Counted from the first letter of the stretch, positions 13,058 to 21,378 are shown. The stretch is DNA of 37,606 nt from an uncultured Bacteroidales bacterium (GCA_937901185.1 CALCHR010000186.1:1-37606); one strand, 5' to 3'. Made by a program: numbers and translations. Notes: generated by a model not told the origin, from the letters alone.

Positions 13058-13249
13058 TTAGTTAAATATTTTATTCCAGCAACGAGGGCAGATGCCGGTC
13101 TTCAGCATCTCCCTCTCGTTGTCAGTTAATTTAGGCAATGCGTCCTGTATGAGTGCACGTCTATTAAGCCATAAGCTGTAGCCTTCTTTAGGCACCGTGA
13201 GCGTGTTGATTCGCAGGCACATAGGACACTGTCTTTTGACGGTAATCAT
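13058..13249 (-). CDS. Conserved phage Zn-ribbon protein (63 aa)
   Basis: CPMC near the N-terminus and CPRCW near the C-terminus flank 'VPKEGYSLW...IQDALPKLTDNEREML.TGIC'. This pattern is widely conserved in phages of Gram-positive bacteria and has no assigned function. Length and motif order are normal for the family. Confidence 0.8.
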   Translation of the reverse strand: MITVKRQCPMCLRINTLTVPKEGYSLWLNRRALIQDALPKLTDNEREMLKTGICPRCWNKIFN

Positions 13250-13536
13250 TGTTTACCTCTGATGCTTAAAACCGTTACAAACTGAACATTACCTATCTTG
13301 TAGTACACGTGTTCATCTCCTGCAGCTATACCATTTTCTGTACGCTCTATCGGCAACATTGCCTTAATCGTACTTACTGGTATTTCGTAGTCGTCAAACC
13401 AAATCTGCTCGTTGTGGGGTATGCATAACTTACATTGGTCATCAGGTAACCCGAGGTCCTTTTGGATACTCTCACTGAGAGCCTCCTGCACCTCTTTAAG
13501 TTTATTAGCTAATTCTACTGTCTTCTCTGAAAACAT
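13246..13536 (-). CDS. Protein of unknown function (96 aa)
   Basis: The start at 13536 (MFSEKTVELANKLKEVQEAL) follows AAAGGA. An N-terminal helix is followed by a beta-rich domain with one CKLC. The end overlaps the next start by 4 nt. Not recognised. Confidence 0.65.
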   Translation of the reverse strand: MFSEKTVELANKLKEVQEALSESIQKDLGLPDDQCKLCIPHNEQIWFDDYEIPVSTIKAMLPIERTENGIAAGDEHVYYKIGNVQFVTVLSIRGKQ

Positions 13537-13540
13537 ATAG

Positions 13541-13729
13541 TCACGTCCTTTCATTTATTGCTTCAATTATTACCAGTTGCAATGCGTCGATAACTAACTC
13601 TTTATGTTGCTTCATCAAGTCTGCATATATCAGTTGAACTACTGCGCTGTCCAGTGTCTTCATAGCATCCAGTGCATCGTAAAGTTCATACAGTATAAAG
13701 TCAGGCATCTCTTGTAGACGATGGTCCAT
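13541..13729 (-). CDS. Small helical protein (62 aa)
   Basis: The ATG at 13729 follows AAGGAGGT at 10-11 nt; a GTG four codons earlier overlaps the ribosome site and is rejected. All-helical (MDHRLQEMPDFILYELYDAL...). Overlaps the preceding gene. Unknown function. Confidence 0.6.
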   Translation of the reverse strand: MDHRLQEMPDFILYELYDALDAMKTLDSAVVQLIYADLMKQHKELVIDALQLVIIEAINERT

Positions 13730-14009
13730 GCGGCGCTGCACCTCCTTTACGCAAGCTAAACTTGTGATACCATTTAGGTGCAGATTCTTTCTTGCGTTTC
13801 TTGGCTGCTTCTTCCGCTAACTTATCAATCTCTGTTTGTAGACCTTGAGCCATTAATATAATCGCAGTCTCACGGTTCTCCATTAAAAATCTATCTAAGT
13901 CTATTGCGGCTTTGCGGCGCATCTCTGGATGTACACAATCTTTATACATTTCATATACTGTTAGTAGTCTTGTTGCTTCATCTTTTAATCGAGTTAGTTC
14001 ACTCAACAT
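13701..14009 (-). CDS. Helical protein with basic tail (102 aa)
   Basis: Helices cover residues 1-75 and a Lys/Arg-rich stretch (KKRKKESAPKWYHKFSLRKGG) follows. The basic tail may bind nucleic acid. No recognised family. Confidence 0.6.
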   Translation of the reverse strand: MLSELTRLKDEATRLLTVYEMYKDCVHPEMRRKAAIDLDRFLMENRETAIILMAQGLQTEIDKLAEEAAKKRKKESAPKWYHKFSLRKGGAAPHGPSSTRDA

Positions 14010-14025
14010 ACAAGCAACTCCTTAA

Positions 14026-14340
14026 TTAGAATAGTTGGCTAAACTTTGTTAACCACGCGGCCGCCTCAGCTAATCTTTTATCTTTTTCGCAAGCGGCTTT
14101 AATGTCTTCTTTTGTTAATTCAGTGTACTCAAGCAGCCTTTCTATCCAGTGCTTAAGCTCATCGTTTTCTCGCTCATAGAACTCTGCCCTTGACCTGAAG
14201 TGGTTTGTGTCTCTATGGGCACGCTCAAGTTGCTCTTTAAGCTCCTTAATCTGCTTTTCATACGCTACACGCTTCTTCTCAAAGTGCTTCTCTGCGGCGT
14301 CAAACTTCTTACCTTTCATACGCGCAATTTCCTCATTCAA
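14026..14340 (-). CDS. Coiled-coil protein (104 aa)
   Basis: Heptad-like charged sequence from about residue 10 to 70 predicts a long coiled coil, followed by two short helices. Coiled-coil proteins of this length are common in phage operons and usually form dimers. Unknown role. Confidence 0.65.
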   Translation of the reverse strand: MNEEIARMKGKKFDAAEKHFEKKRVAYEKQIKELKEQLERAHRDTNHFRSRAEFYERENDELKHWIERLLEYTELTKEDIKAACEKDKRLAEAAAWLTKFSQLF

Positions 14341-14344
14341 ATTT

Positions 14345-14665
14345 TTAATCTGTATATACTATTATATACTGCCCTTCACATCTATAACCAAAGCAAAGAT
14401 TTCCACCGTCGCATATAATTGCAAGGTCTTTGCCGCTTAGTTTTGCAGCATTACGCAGTACCTTGTACTTGGCACCGGCATATACGCTTCCACAGCGCTC
14501 GACAACTACATCGTATTCTTCAACAGCTTTTGCGATTGCTTTTTCAGCTTCGAGAAGCGTCATAGCTTTTAACTGCTCCTGTGGTACTAGACCATAAGTG
14601 CCTCGATGAACTTTGTAGGTATCCATCAGTGCTCTATATCTTTCATAGTGCGTCTCATAAGACAT
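14345..14665 (-). CDS. Protein of unknown function (106 aa)
   Basis: The ATG at 14665 (MSYETHYERYRAL) is 8 nt from AAGGAGGT; the ATG two codons upstream is too close to it. N-terminal helices and a C-terminal beta part ending in 'GYRCEGQYIIVYTD'. Not recognised. Confidence 0.65.
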   Translation of the reverse strand: MSYETHYERYRALMDTYKVHRGTYGLVPQEQLKAMTLLEAEKAIAKAVEEYDVVVERCGSVYAGAKYKVLRNAAKLSGKDLAIICDGGNLCFGYRCEGQYIIVYTD

Positions 14666-14686
14666 TAGCATCTACCTCCTTCAGTT

Positions 14687-15067
14687 TTATTTGTCTTTTA
14701 CTAACTGCTTATACAAGCAGTCTTCCAGCAACATCTTGCTGTGCTTACACTTGAACAATTGTTCAGCGGCATCTTTAGATATTACACACCAGCGACCTGT
14801 GGGCCATGCACCTTCTTGGATAGGCGCTGTGTTGTTATCCACTGTAGTGACTTCGATTACTGTGACACCCTGCTTCATCTTCTCTGCGCATTCTTCGCAG
14901 GGCTCATAGTCGTATATTGCTCTCTTGGGCGCCTTGGCGTCGTCCTTAAGCTTACCAAGCATCACGAGTCCCTTATCTTTTCCGCAGAAGAAGCAAACTG
15001 CGATAGACGGGTTAACCCCGTGCTGTGGACTTACGCGTATTCCTTTAGATTTAGTTCTTGCTTTCAT
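14687..15067 (-). CDS. Conserved phage Zn-finger protein (126 aa)
   Basis: 'I.VSPQHGVNPSIAVCFFCGKDKG...LG' and 'DYEPCEEC...M.QGV' form a conserved treble-clef arrangement (CFFC at about 25-28, CEEC at about 57-60) seen in many phage and mobile-element proteins without known function. The C-terminal part adds a small mixed domain. Confidence 0.8.
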   Translation of the reverse strand: MKARTKSKGIRVSPQHGVNPSIAVCFFCGKDKGLVMLGKLKDDAKAPKRAIYDYEPCEECAEKMKQGVTVIEVTTVDNNTAPIQEGAWPTGRWCVISKDAAEQLFKCKHSKMLLEDCLYKQLVKDK

Positions 15068-15239
15068 TGTTTACCTCGTTTTGTTTATTTAGTCTTGCTG
15101 GTATAACTACAGCATAGTTGCATGAATTGCAGCATACTTTGCTGTTATACCATACCTTTGGTTTGAGCGGCCAAGGGTCGTTACCCTTGCTGATTAGCGG
15201 GTTGCCACAAAGGCAACAGCGAGTGTTTGGAAGTATCAT
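15051..15239 (-). CDS. Conserved Zn-ribbon protein (62 aa)
   Basis: 'RCCLCGNPLISKGNDPWPLKP' followed by 'VCCNSCNYAVVIPARL' is a recognisable small zinc-ribbon family of Firmicutes and Bacteroidetes genomes and phages. Function unassigned. Overlaps the next start by 17 nt. Confidence 0.8.
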   Translation of the reverse strand: MILPNTRCCLCGNPLISKGNDPWPLKPKVWYNSKVCCNSCNYAVVIPARLNKQNEVNNESKN

Positions 15240-15241
15240 AC

Positions 15242-15556
15242 TTATTCCTCCAGCATAGCATCGATTTCAGCCTCAAGCTGAGAGTTGCCGCGGCGCTGTG
15301 TATCAGGCACGCTTCTACCCTCAGCTTTGTGCTTGTCGTAGAGCGCGTTAATCTTCTCAAGCAAGGGATTGCTTGGGTCTACTGACAAAAGGTATCTACG
15401 CTTCTGTTCAATAGCTGTGCACTTTTTACAAATGCTGTAGCTATACTTCGGCTTCTGACCTTTGTACTTTACCTGATAAAATTCGCTGGTAGGGTACTCC
15501 TTACCGCATCTTGTACATACTTTAGTTTCTACAGTTTCCATATTCTGGTCCTCCAT
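15242..15556 (-). CDS. Zn-ribbon paralogue (104 aa)
   Basis: CTRCG...F-x-n-CKKC makes the same N-terminal ribbon as in the proteins at 8460, 15556 and 17327, followed by charged helices. It overlaps the next paralogue by one base, suggesting tandem duplication followed by divergence. Confidence 0.7.
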   Translation of the reverse strand: MEDQNMETVETKVCTRCGKEYPTSEFYQVKYKGQKPKYSYSICKKCTAIEQKRRYLLSVDPSNPLLEKINALYDKHKAEGRSVPDTQRRGNSQLEAEIDAMLEE

Positions 15557-16068
15557 TAGTTGTAGTATTCATCTTCATATTTATTGAAACGCTCAAGTAT
15601 CTGGTTGAGCAGAATCGAATGGGTTTCGTCGTATACTGGTGTAAGTGTCTCAGGGTCTATGCGGAGCACTGGCCGATACTTAGCCGTGAGCTCCTCGTAT
15701 ACAACGTCTGTGTAATACTCCGGCACATCTGTGAGTTCTTCATACAGCCACTTCTGTAGTTCAGTCGGCTGGTTCATTGCTTCCTTGAACCTACTGAGCA
15801 TCTCATCTAGCTTATTTTCCATCTCTACTGAGCGGCGTGGCGGCCTAAGGCCGCACAACCGCTGGTATTCATAAAGCTGGTGTATCTTTGCTAACTCAGA
15901 CTTATCAGCCTCTGTAGCATTGTCACCCTTGCGGGACAGATACTTTGCTCGAGAGTTTATCTTCTCACAACCCTTGCAGATGGTGTAGGTGCCGCTGCCG
16001 TTGTAGTAAGGTCTGAATTTATCTGTGGGCTTTATCTCGCCACATTGCCTGCATCGTTTGGTTTCCAT
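15556..16068 (-). CDS. Zn-ribbon paralogue (170 aa)
   Basis: CRQCG (about 6-10) and CKGC (about 32-35) form the ribbon. 'QLYEYQRLCGLRPPRRSVEMENKLDEML' parallels 'NYYERLALLGHPPVTAAAKRILG' in the 164-residue protein at 8460, so similarity extends past the zinc site. The C-terminal 80 residues are unique and acidic. Function unknown. Confidence 0.75.
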   Translation of the reverse strand: METKRCRQCGEIKPTDKFRPYYNGSGTYTICKGCEKINSRAKYLSRKGDNATEADKSELAKIHQLYEYQRLCGLRPPRRSVEMENKLDEMLSRFKEAMNQPTELQKWLYEELTDVPEYYTDVVYEELTAKYRPVLRIDPETLTPVYDETHSILLNQILERFNKYEDEYYN

Positions 16069-16115
16069 TGTTGCTATTCCTTTCGTTAACGAGGGAGCAA
16101 GCTAATGCTCCCTGT

Positions 16116-16376
16116 TCATCCTTTCTTGAAGCACACAGAGTGCATCCAGCGTCTTGCAAGTTCCTTATGTACGGCTCTTGCAAACGTCGGCAAGTAAACT
16201 TTACGATATGTTGTCGGGTTTATACACAACTCGCCGGCGTCAATCAATTTGTTTACTTTGCGAATATACTCGTGGGCATAGCCCGTTGCGGGTACTACTG
16301 CTCTATCAAGTTCTAGCTGAATGTCAAGAAGTACACCGTCTTTTTCTTTGCTGAGTAGTTTCTCGAGTGTAAGCAT
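16116..16376 (-). CDS. Small helical protein (86 aa)
   Basis: The ATG at 16376 (MLTLEKLLSKEKDG) follows GAAAGGAG. Mostly helical with a basic C-terminal third (KELARRWMHSVCFKKG). Not recognised. Confidence 0.6.
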   Translation of the reverse strand: MLTLEKLLSKEKDGVLLDIQLELDRAVVPATGYAHEYIRKVNKLIDAGELCINPTTYRKVYLPTFARAVHKELARRWMHSVCFKKG

Positions 16377-16392
16377 TGCTGTTGTTCTCCTT

Positions 16393-16575
16393 TCAAAATC
16401 CAAGAATGTCAAATATATAATCTGGCTCTAAGCCAAGATTACTTGCGATTATGTCGTCCGCATCAAGTATGTTAGTAGGGTCTTCAAGTTCGCTTGCAGT
16501 ATCTCTAACAAGCTCTTCGGCTTCTTCTTGCGATATGCCATCGCGTTTCATAAGAATTTCAACGACTCTATTCAT
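16393..16575 (-). CDS. Small acidic protein (60 aa)
   Basis: 'MNRVVEILMKRDGISQEEAEELV' starts a helical acidic protein of a type common in gut-phage genomes. Its start overlaps the stop of the preceding 59-residue gene. Confidence 0.6.
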   Translation of the reverse strand: MNRVVEILMKRDGISQEEAEELVRDTASELEDPTNILDADDIIASNLGLEPDYIFDILGF

Positions 16576-16751
16576 CTTGCAACCTCCTTTGCGTTTCTTT
16601 CCTGTAGTCTTTCATTATAGTGCTCAAGATTAGTATTATCACACTCATCTCGAGATACTTCAGTAATGACAAGCTCTTCACGCGGTACGTTATATGGATA
16701 ATACTCATCCAAGTCTTTTATACACTCTTTACATAAATGTACTTTCCACAT
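16572..16751 (-). CDS. Small CxxC protein (59 aa)
   Basis: The ORF begins MWKVHLCKECIKDLDEYYPY and ends KEVAR. AGGAGG lies 7-8 nt upstream and it overlaps the next start by 3 nt, so the operon reading is continuous. The single CKEC plus a later Cys could complete a zinc site. Confidence 0.65.
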   Translation of the reverse strand: MWKVHLCKECIKDLDEYYPYNVPREELVITEVSRDECDNTNLEHYNERLQERNAKEVAR

Positions 16752-16762
16752 AGCTTACCTCC

Positions 16763-16942
16763 TTATGACTCTAAGTAGATTACCAAATCTACAACGTCCT
16801 TAAAGTTCTGTGCTTCAAGGTTGCCTAGGAATGTTTCGCGGTCTTCCTCGCTAGCACTGTAGATAGAGTGCAACAATCTGAGGTAAGACCCCTGAGACTT
16901 TGCAAGGTCTTTAATTGCCTGTAGTATCTGTTCTCTATTCAT
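16763..16942 (-). CDS. Conserved small phage protein (59 aa)
   Basis: The start at 16942 has GGAGGT eight nt upstream. 'MNREQILQAIKDLAKSQGSY' and the ending 'EAQNFKDVVDLVIYLE' form a pattern I recognise from many Firmicutes phage genomes, where it is annotated as hypothetical. Confidence 0.7.
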   Translation of the reverse strand: MNREQILQAIKDLAKSQGSYLRLLHSIYSASEEDRETFLGNLEAQNFKDVVDLVIYLES

Positions 16943-17330
16943 CAGTAGATACCTCCAATCCAATCTCAGCAGGTGTGACTTCCTCAGCATACGCTAAGAA
17001 TAATCTTTCAGCATTTTCTGGATTGCCTTTGTAGTGCTGTATGCCACATTCTCGTGAGCAATACAGGTTACCTTCAGCCGCTAATATTGCCTCGCAAGTT
17101 GCAAGGTCTTTACCACAGGTGTGGCAGGTAGCGCTGTCTGAAGTGTGCTTGATAACTTCCTCTTTTGCAAATGCTTCATACTGCTCAATAGCAAGTGCTT
17201 TAGCATTCCTTATGACGTCGTTAGTCAAGTAGAAGATTGTACAACCACGTGAGCAGAATATCTTTTTGTCTACTACGTGCACGGTGTCACCAACGTTTAA
17301 CGGTTCACCGCAGTGTTCACATTTTCTCAT
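16935..17330 (-). CDS. Tandem treble-clef Zn-finger protein (131 aa)
   Basis: Two similar zinc units occur: 'CEHCGEPL...KIFCSRGC' (about 4-30) and 'CHTCGKDL...NLYCSREC' (about 69-95), each followed by a helix. They look like an internal duplication. Such FCS-like fingers often bind protein or RNA. The acidic tail overlaps the next start. Confidence 0.75.
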   Translation of the reverse strand: MRKCEHCGEPLNVGDTVHVVDKKIFCSRGCTIFYLTNDVIRNAKALAIEQYEAFAKEEVIKHTSDSATCHTCGKDLATCEAILAAEGNLYCSRECGIQHYKGNPENAERLFLAYAEEVTPAEIGLEVSTDE

Positions 17331-17536
17331 CGTTTCTTTTTCATCCTTTCTTCCCAGATTCTTGTTTGCTTATAGCATTCTTTGCAGTCGCGGCGGTACT
17401 TAACCTTTCCGTCTCTTGTCTTACCGTCCTTATAGAACTCAGACACAGGTTTCAGTTTGCCGCACGTACCACACATATGATGTGTGTCAGTGTCGTGGTC
17501 CCCTACAAATGTAGGCTCAAATAACTCAGCAAGCAT
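17327..17536 (-). CDS. Zn-ribbon paralogue, first gene of the operon (69 aa)
   Basis: 'MCGTCGKLKPVSEFYKDGK...RRDCKEC' is the ribbon shared with the proteins at 8460, 15242 and 15556, with a basic helical tail. It is the promoter-proximal gene of the long leftward small-gene operon, with AAGGAGG before its start. A regulatory role is plausible given its place. Confidence 0.75.
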   Translation of the reverse strand: MLAELFEPTFVGDHDTDTHHMCGTCGKLKPVSEFYKDGKTRDGKVKYRRDCKECYKQTRIWEERMKKKR

Positions 17537-17571
17537 ATCTCCTCCTTGTCGCTAAATTTATGAACTCTACA

Positions 17572-17602
17572 AGAGAGGCTCAGCTCTTTTCCGAGCCTCT
17601 CT
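17572..17602 (-). promoter_or_regulatory. 5'-end hairpin of the small-gene operon
   Basis: AGAGAGGCTC and GAGCCTCTCT form a perfect 10-bp stem beginning about 14 nt downstream of the -10 box, that is, close to the predicted mRNA 5' end. Such hairpins protect transcripts from 5' decay or act as attenuators. A similar hairpin follows the promoter at 30402. Confidence 0.55.
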
Positions 17603-17616
17603 TATATTCTATATTT

Positions 17617-17653
17617 ATTATATCATAAAACTCGCAGTTTGTAATTAGTTTTT
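17617..17653 (-). promoter_or_regulatory. Promoter of the 17536-8995 operon
   Basis: A TGATATAAT extended -10 (TATAAT at 17622-17617), 17-nt spacer and ATTACA (17645-17640). AAAAACTAATTACA parallels the conserved upstream block of the 3-6 kb promoters. Confidence 0.75.
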
Positions 17654-17682
17654 AGAAAAACGATGTAGCCACTGCGTGATTT

Positions 17683-18639
17683 TTATTTCATTAAATCAGC
17701 GGTGTATTTATGAGTCAGATGAGCACGGTTGTGCAAAGTCCAGAGTCTATCTGTCCAGTTTGTGTTGTCTCCCGCATTCTTTGTAGCTACACGAATCTGC
17801 TCGTTTGTAGCATCGATAGCATCAGCGTAGTGGACAATGTATGCTTCAATGCACTGAGGGTTAACTGGTGAGCCATACTCAAGTTCACCGTGATGTGACA
17901 AGATGATGTGGCGAAGTAATCTTACTTTACCGTATACATACGGGTCATCAGTATTAACGTGATTATCCGCGAAGTTACCAAGGAACTCTGCACCCATAAA
18001 GATATGCTCATAGAGTCTACCGTTGGCAGTTAAGTCAATCTTAACACCGTTCACGGTGTAGGTGAAGAGCTTGCCAAGGTCATGCAACATACCGCCTACA
18101 ACGGCGAGGTCGACATTGGCACCCTGCGTTATTTCTGCGATTGCCTTTGCAATCTTAGCTACACTGCAAGAGTGAATCAATGTGCCACCTATGTAGTTGT
18201 GATGCACACTTATAGCACCAGGTACTGTAATCCACATAGGACGAAGCTCCTCAAGAGCTGCGAGGGCGATGGTACGAAGTGTATCATCTTTTACTTCTGA
18301 CATCAGCGTATAAGCTTCCTTGTAGGTATCTGCGATGTTGTACTCGGAGGTAGGCGCGAAGTCTGCAAGCTGCAGTGTAGTATTTGTCTTCATACCCCTG
18401 ACATTCAGCTGCTTGATGCCCTGCCACTCTGTTACCTGCGCTTTGATATCGAGGATAGCATTTACTGCGGGAATGTTGCCTGTCATCCAATCCCAGTAGT
18501 TAGCTGAGATAATGTCTGTACCATCGTACAGCTCCAAGGATAAGTATGGCTTTTTACTTTTTGTTTCTTTTGCTGTGGCGGACATAACTACAAGCGTTAT
18601 TTCGACCACCTCGTTGGTGACTAACTCTTTAATCTTCAT
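17683..18639 (-). CDS. YhaM-like HD-domain nuclease (OB + HD)
   Basis: The 318-residue protein matches the YhaM/Cbf1 family of 3'-5' exoribonucleases in order and length. An N-terminal OB-fold (about 1-95) is followed by an HD domain with 'HHNYIGGTLIHS', 'GGMLHDLGK', 'LYEHIFMG' and 'HIILSHHGELEYGSP', whose His and Asp residues bind two metals. Known members degrade RNA or ssDNA. A role in trimming primers or host RNA during replication is inferred from its place after the polymerase gene. The N-terminus overlaps nothing and the start is the first ATG. Confidence 0.85.
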   Translation of the reverse strand: MKIKELVTNEVVEITLVVMSATAKETKSKKPYLSLELYDGTDIISANYWDWMTGNIPAVNAILDIKAQVTEWQGIKQLNVRGMKTNTTLQLADFAPTSEYNIADTYKEAYTLMSEVKDDTLRTIALAALEELRPMWITVPGAISVHHNYIGGTLIHSCSVAKIAKAIAEITQGANVDLAVVGGMLHDLGKLFTYTVNGVKIDLTANGRLYEHIFMGAEFLGNFADNHVNTDDPYVYGKVRLLRHIILSHHGELEYGSPVNPQCIEAYIVHYADAIDATNEQIRVATKNAGDNTNWTDRLWTLHNRAHLTHKYTADLMK

Positions 18640-18648
18640 AGTGACTCC

Positions 18649-19146
18649 TTATTTGCTCAACTTTACTTCTTGCCATACTGCGTGTTCATCATCGAGTAAG
18701 GCCATATCTTTTAGTACCTCTGCAGCTTTAGCAAGTGTCTCTGCCATATCTGCATAAGGGCTTATAAACTTCTCGCCCTTGTTAAGTGGTGCAGTAAGCG
18801 GTATTGTTATACCATCTCTGCTTGGTACCCACTGGGCTGTCTTGTTCCTGTAGTAGAACTCACGGATATTGATATATCTATATCCATTACGTGTCGCGGC
18901 AGCGATGACAAACTTAAGCTTGTCGGACTTGCGAACCTCACCTATCTGAGTGTAGTTGTCCCAGATTTTCTTCTGCGTAACATCCGGGTTATTCCACAGC
19001 TCAACAGCTAAGTCACGAGAACGAGTTGCCTTTTGTTTGTAGCTACACCGTGTACATCTGACGGCTCCCTGATTAGGGTCGTCTATTATATGATAAAATC
19101 TTGATTCGCCCCCACAGCGAGGGCAAGGACCGGGCATCTGCTTCAT
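18649..19146 (-). CDS. Zn-ribbon (Lar-like) + PC4-like domain protein
   Basis: The start at 19146 (MKQMPGPCPRCGG) is set by AAGGAGG inside the end of the polymerase gene. Residues 5-55 resemble the Lar-type ribbon: CPRCGG, then CTRC, then 'A.ELWNN'. Residues about 75-120 resemble the PC4/p15 ssDNA-binding fold: 'KFVIAAATRNGYRYINIREFYY', then 'W.PSRDGITIPL'. PC4-like proteins bind ssDNA, and Lar modifies restriction activity. Combined, this may be a replication-associated ssDNA-binding protein. The assignment of both domains is by pattern only. Confidence 0.65.
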   Translation of the reverse strand: MKQMPGPCPRCGGESRFYHIIDDPNQGAVRCTRCSYKQKATRSRDLAVELWNNPDVTQKKIWDNYTQIGEVRKSDKLKFVIAAATRNGYRYINIREFYYRNKTAQWVPSRDGITIPLTAPLNKGEKFISPYADMAETLAKAAEVLKDMALLDDEHAVWQEVKLSK

Positions 19147-19147
19147 A

Positions 19148-21181
19148 TTACGCCTCCTTGTAGATATTGAACACTTCGCCATTAAAGACGTTGTAGTTCA
19201 TAAAGTCAAATGATTCTGGCTCCTTGAAACCTACACTGTTGTCTTCAACTTTCTGGCCCCAAGTTGGGTTGCCATACTCTGCTCCTGCAGTGATAGGACA
19301 TCTGAACGTCTTGAAGTCAGAGAGTAACCAGCGAAGAGTTGGTACGTGCTCAAGCTCGTCATTACAGAAGTTAATAACAACTTCGTCGTGTACTACGTTG
19401 GTCATATGTGTCTTGAGACCGTAGTAGCACAAGTACTTGTACATAGCTACAATCTTGTGTTTGATGTAGTCTGCAGCGCATCCCTGAATCAAAGCGTTTG
19501 GCGCTTTATAGCAGTCATCAGCATCAAGGCGGCGGCGTCTTCCATAGAAGTTCTTTACAAAGCCTCGCATCTTTATAACGTGCTGTATTGTAGATATAAG
19601 CACCTGCGCTTCAGGCATTGTGCTGAAGTATCTTGCTTTAATCTCTGTAGCTTCTGCAAGAGTTACTTTGAGGTCATTTGCAAGTGCTTGGTTGCCCATA
19701 CCGTATAATAAAGCAAAGTTAAGAGTCTTTGCGCGGCTTCTTATTGCTGTAGCTTCATCATCACCTTTATGCACCTTCTCAGCAAGGTCGTCCATATTAT
19801 AACCGAACATCGTCGCTGCGGTAGCGGTGTGTACATCGTACCCTTCTGCAATCTGCTTAAGAAGGCTGGGTATCTTCGCATAATGTGCGAATAGTCTGTA
19901 TTCTACTTGGTCAAGGTCCATAAACCACATAGTACAATTATCGTCCGGCACGAATGCGCGGCGTATACTCTTGTCCTTCTTAGGAAGTGTCTGGAGAGCC
20001 GGTTTAGTTATTGACATTCTACCTGTAGTTGCCTCTGTCTGGTTAATAGAACCGTGAACACGGTCTTCAGCATCACGCTGCTCATATAAGCCAGTAGCGT
20101 ACGTTGTGAGTAGCTTATCGTACTTACGAAATTCAAGAATCTTCTTGACAATTGAAACGTTATGAACTTCTGCAAGATTAGCGAGTGCATACTTATCAAG
20201 TTTAGGATTGCCCTTTTCTGTTTGACCGATAAGTGCTTTATCTACACCAAGTCTCATAAGAACATTATAAAGTTGCTTAGCAGAGTTAATGTTGAACATC
20301 TCACCGGCTTCTTCATAGATTGCACGCTCAGCCTCGTCACAGAGAACCTGAAGCTCCTGTTTAAGCGGCACTTCATACGTTGAGTCAATCTTCATACCGT
20401 AACGCTCCATAGCATACAGGGCAATCATAAGCTCCATCTCATTTTCATATAGCTTCTCAAGCTCGTCTTTTATCAAGCGTGGGTACTCATTTATAAATGC
20501 AAGGTAGCAGTTCCAAACGTCGGCGTTAGCATACTCAGAGAGTAGCTCTCTCGGAATCTGTCTGTAATCGCTTACCCTGTTCATCTGCTTGTAGGCATCT
20601 ACCATATACTCGTACTTGACGATGCCTCCCTCGTAGCGCGCGGCGAGGTCGCGTAGTGCGAATGATGTACGGTTCTCATCTGTTAACTTTGCAAGAACTA
20701 CAGTGTCGTGAATCTTACCTACAATCTTGCACCCTGCGTTAGCAAGCATGTGCATATCGAACTTTGCATTGTGCGCAATCTTCTCAACAGATGGGTCCTC
20801 AAGTAGTGGGGCAAGTGCTTTGAGCTGAGGGAATCCGTTCTCAACATCGTCATCAAACAATGTGTAGCTATTCTTACCGTCACATATAGAAATACAGAAT
20901 GGGAAGTCCTGCGGCGTGGCACTCTTACCTGAGCCTACCCAGCGCCTTACGACGTTCTTTGGTATCAGTTGACTTAACTTAAAATACGCTGATGTTTCTG
21001 TATCGAATGTAATAAAGTGTCTGCCCATAAACTCAAAAGGTTTCACGCGCGATAGTAAGTCCTGCGCAGTGTAAACTACATAGAAGTTTGCTTGCTTATG
21101 CTCTTTTGCAAAAGTCTCAGGGTTGTAGCTGTACCCATTGCCCTTTTGAATAACCGGACGTTTCTTAGGTTGAATAATCAT
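19148..21181 (-). CDS. polA: DNA polymerase I family (3'-5' exo + polymerase)
   Basis: The replicative polymerase has 677 residues. Exo motifs: 'FDTETS' (D60/E62), 'NAKFD' and 'YANADV'. Polymerase motif A 'DLDQVEYRL' (near 420), motif B 'RSRAKTLNFALLYG' (near 478-491, catalytic K and aromatic F/Y present) and motif C 'VVHDEVV' (near 597). 'TGRMSITKPALQTLP' is the usual thumb-palm signature. There is no 5'-3' exonuclease domain, as is normal for phage family A enzymes. It has its own promoter (21208-21236) and overlaps the ribosome site of the next gene. Confidence 0.97.
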   Translation of the reverse strand: MIIQPKKRPVIQKGNGYSYNPETFAKEHKQANFYVVYTAQDLLSRVKPFEFMGRHFITFDTETSAYFKLSQLIPKNVVRRWVGSGKSATPQDFPFCISICDGKNSYTLFDDDVENGFPQLKALAPLLEDPSVEKIAHNAKFDMHMLANAGCKIVGKIHDTVVLAKLTDENRTSFALRDLAARYEGGIVKYEYMVDAYKQMNRVSDYRQIPRELLSEYANADVWNCYLAFINEYPRLIKDELEKLYENEMELMIALYAMERYGMKIDSTYEVPLKQELQVLCDEAERAIYEEAGEMFNINSAKQLYNVLMRLGVDKALIGQTEKGNPKLDKYALANLAEVHNVSIVKKILEFRKYDKLLTTYATGLYEQRDAEDRVHGSINQTEATTGRMSITKPALQTLPKKDKSIRRAFVPDDNCTMWFMDLDQVEYRLFAHYAKIPSLLKQIAEGYDVHTATAATMFGYNMDDLAEKVHKGDDEATAIRSRAKTLNFALLYGMGNQALANDLKVTLAEATEIKARYFSTMPEAQVLISTIQHVIKMRGFVKNFYGRRRRLDADDCYKAPNALIQGCAADYIKHKIVAMYKYLCYYGLKTHMTNVVHDEVVINFCNDELEHVPTLRWLLSDFKTFRCPITAGAEYGNPTWGQKVEDNSVGFKEPESFDFMNYNVFNGEVFNIYKEA

Positions 21182-21207
21182 TTGTATTCACACTCCTTTC
21201 TTATTAT

Positions 21208-21236
21208 AGTATAACATAAAATTATGCGGTTGTAAA
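21208..21236 (-). promoter_or_regulatory. Promoter of the polymerase gene
   Basis: TTTACA (21236-21231), a 17-nt spacer and TATACT (21213-21208) within TGTTATACT. It matches the extended -10 class of this phage and lies 27 nt before the start codon. Confidence 0.75.
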
Positions 21237-21322
21237 TAAGTTTTTATAAAAAGTTTTATGGCTGCGTCATTACATCACGGACTTGGCGCAGGTTATCCCC
21301 ACGAACGCGCCACACAAAATAG

Positions 21323-21343
21323 AAACACCCTCAATGGGGGTTT
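21323..21343 (-). terminator. Hairpin after the winged-helix gene
   Basis: AAACACCC and GGGGGTTT can pair with one mismatch, and CTATTTTG follows on the minus strand. It lies about 40 nt after the stop at 21379 and before the polymerase promoter, so it likely separates the two transcripts. Confidence 0.45.
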
Positions 21344-21378
21344 GTTAAGGTGTGTTACGTGCTGCGGGTAAAAATGGC

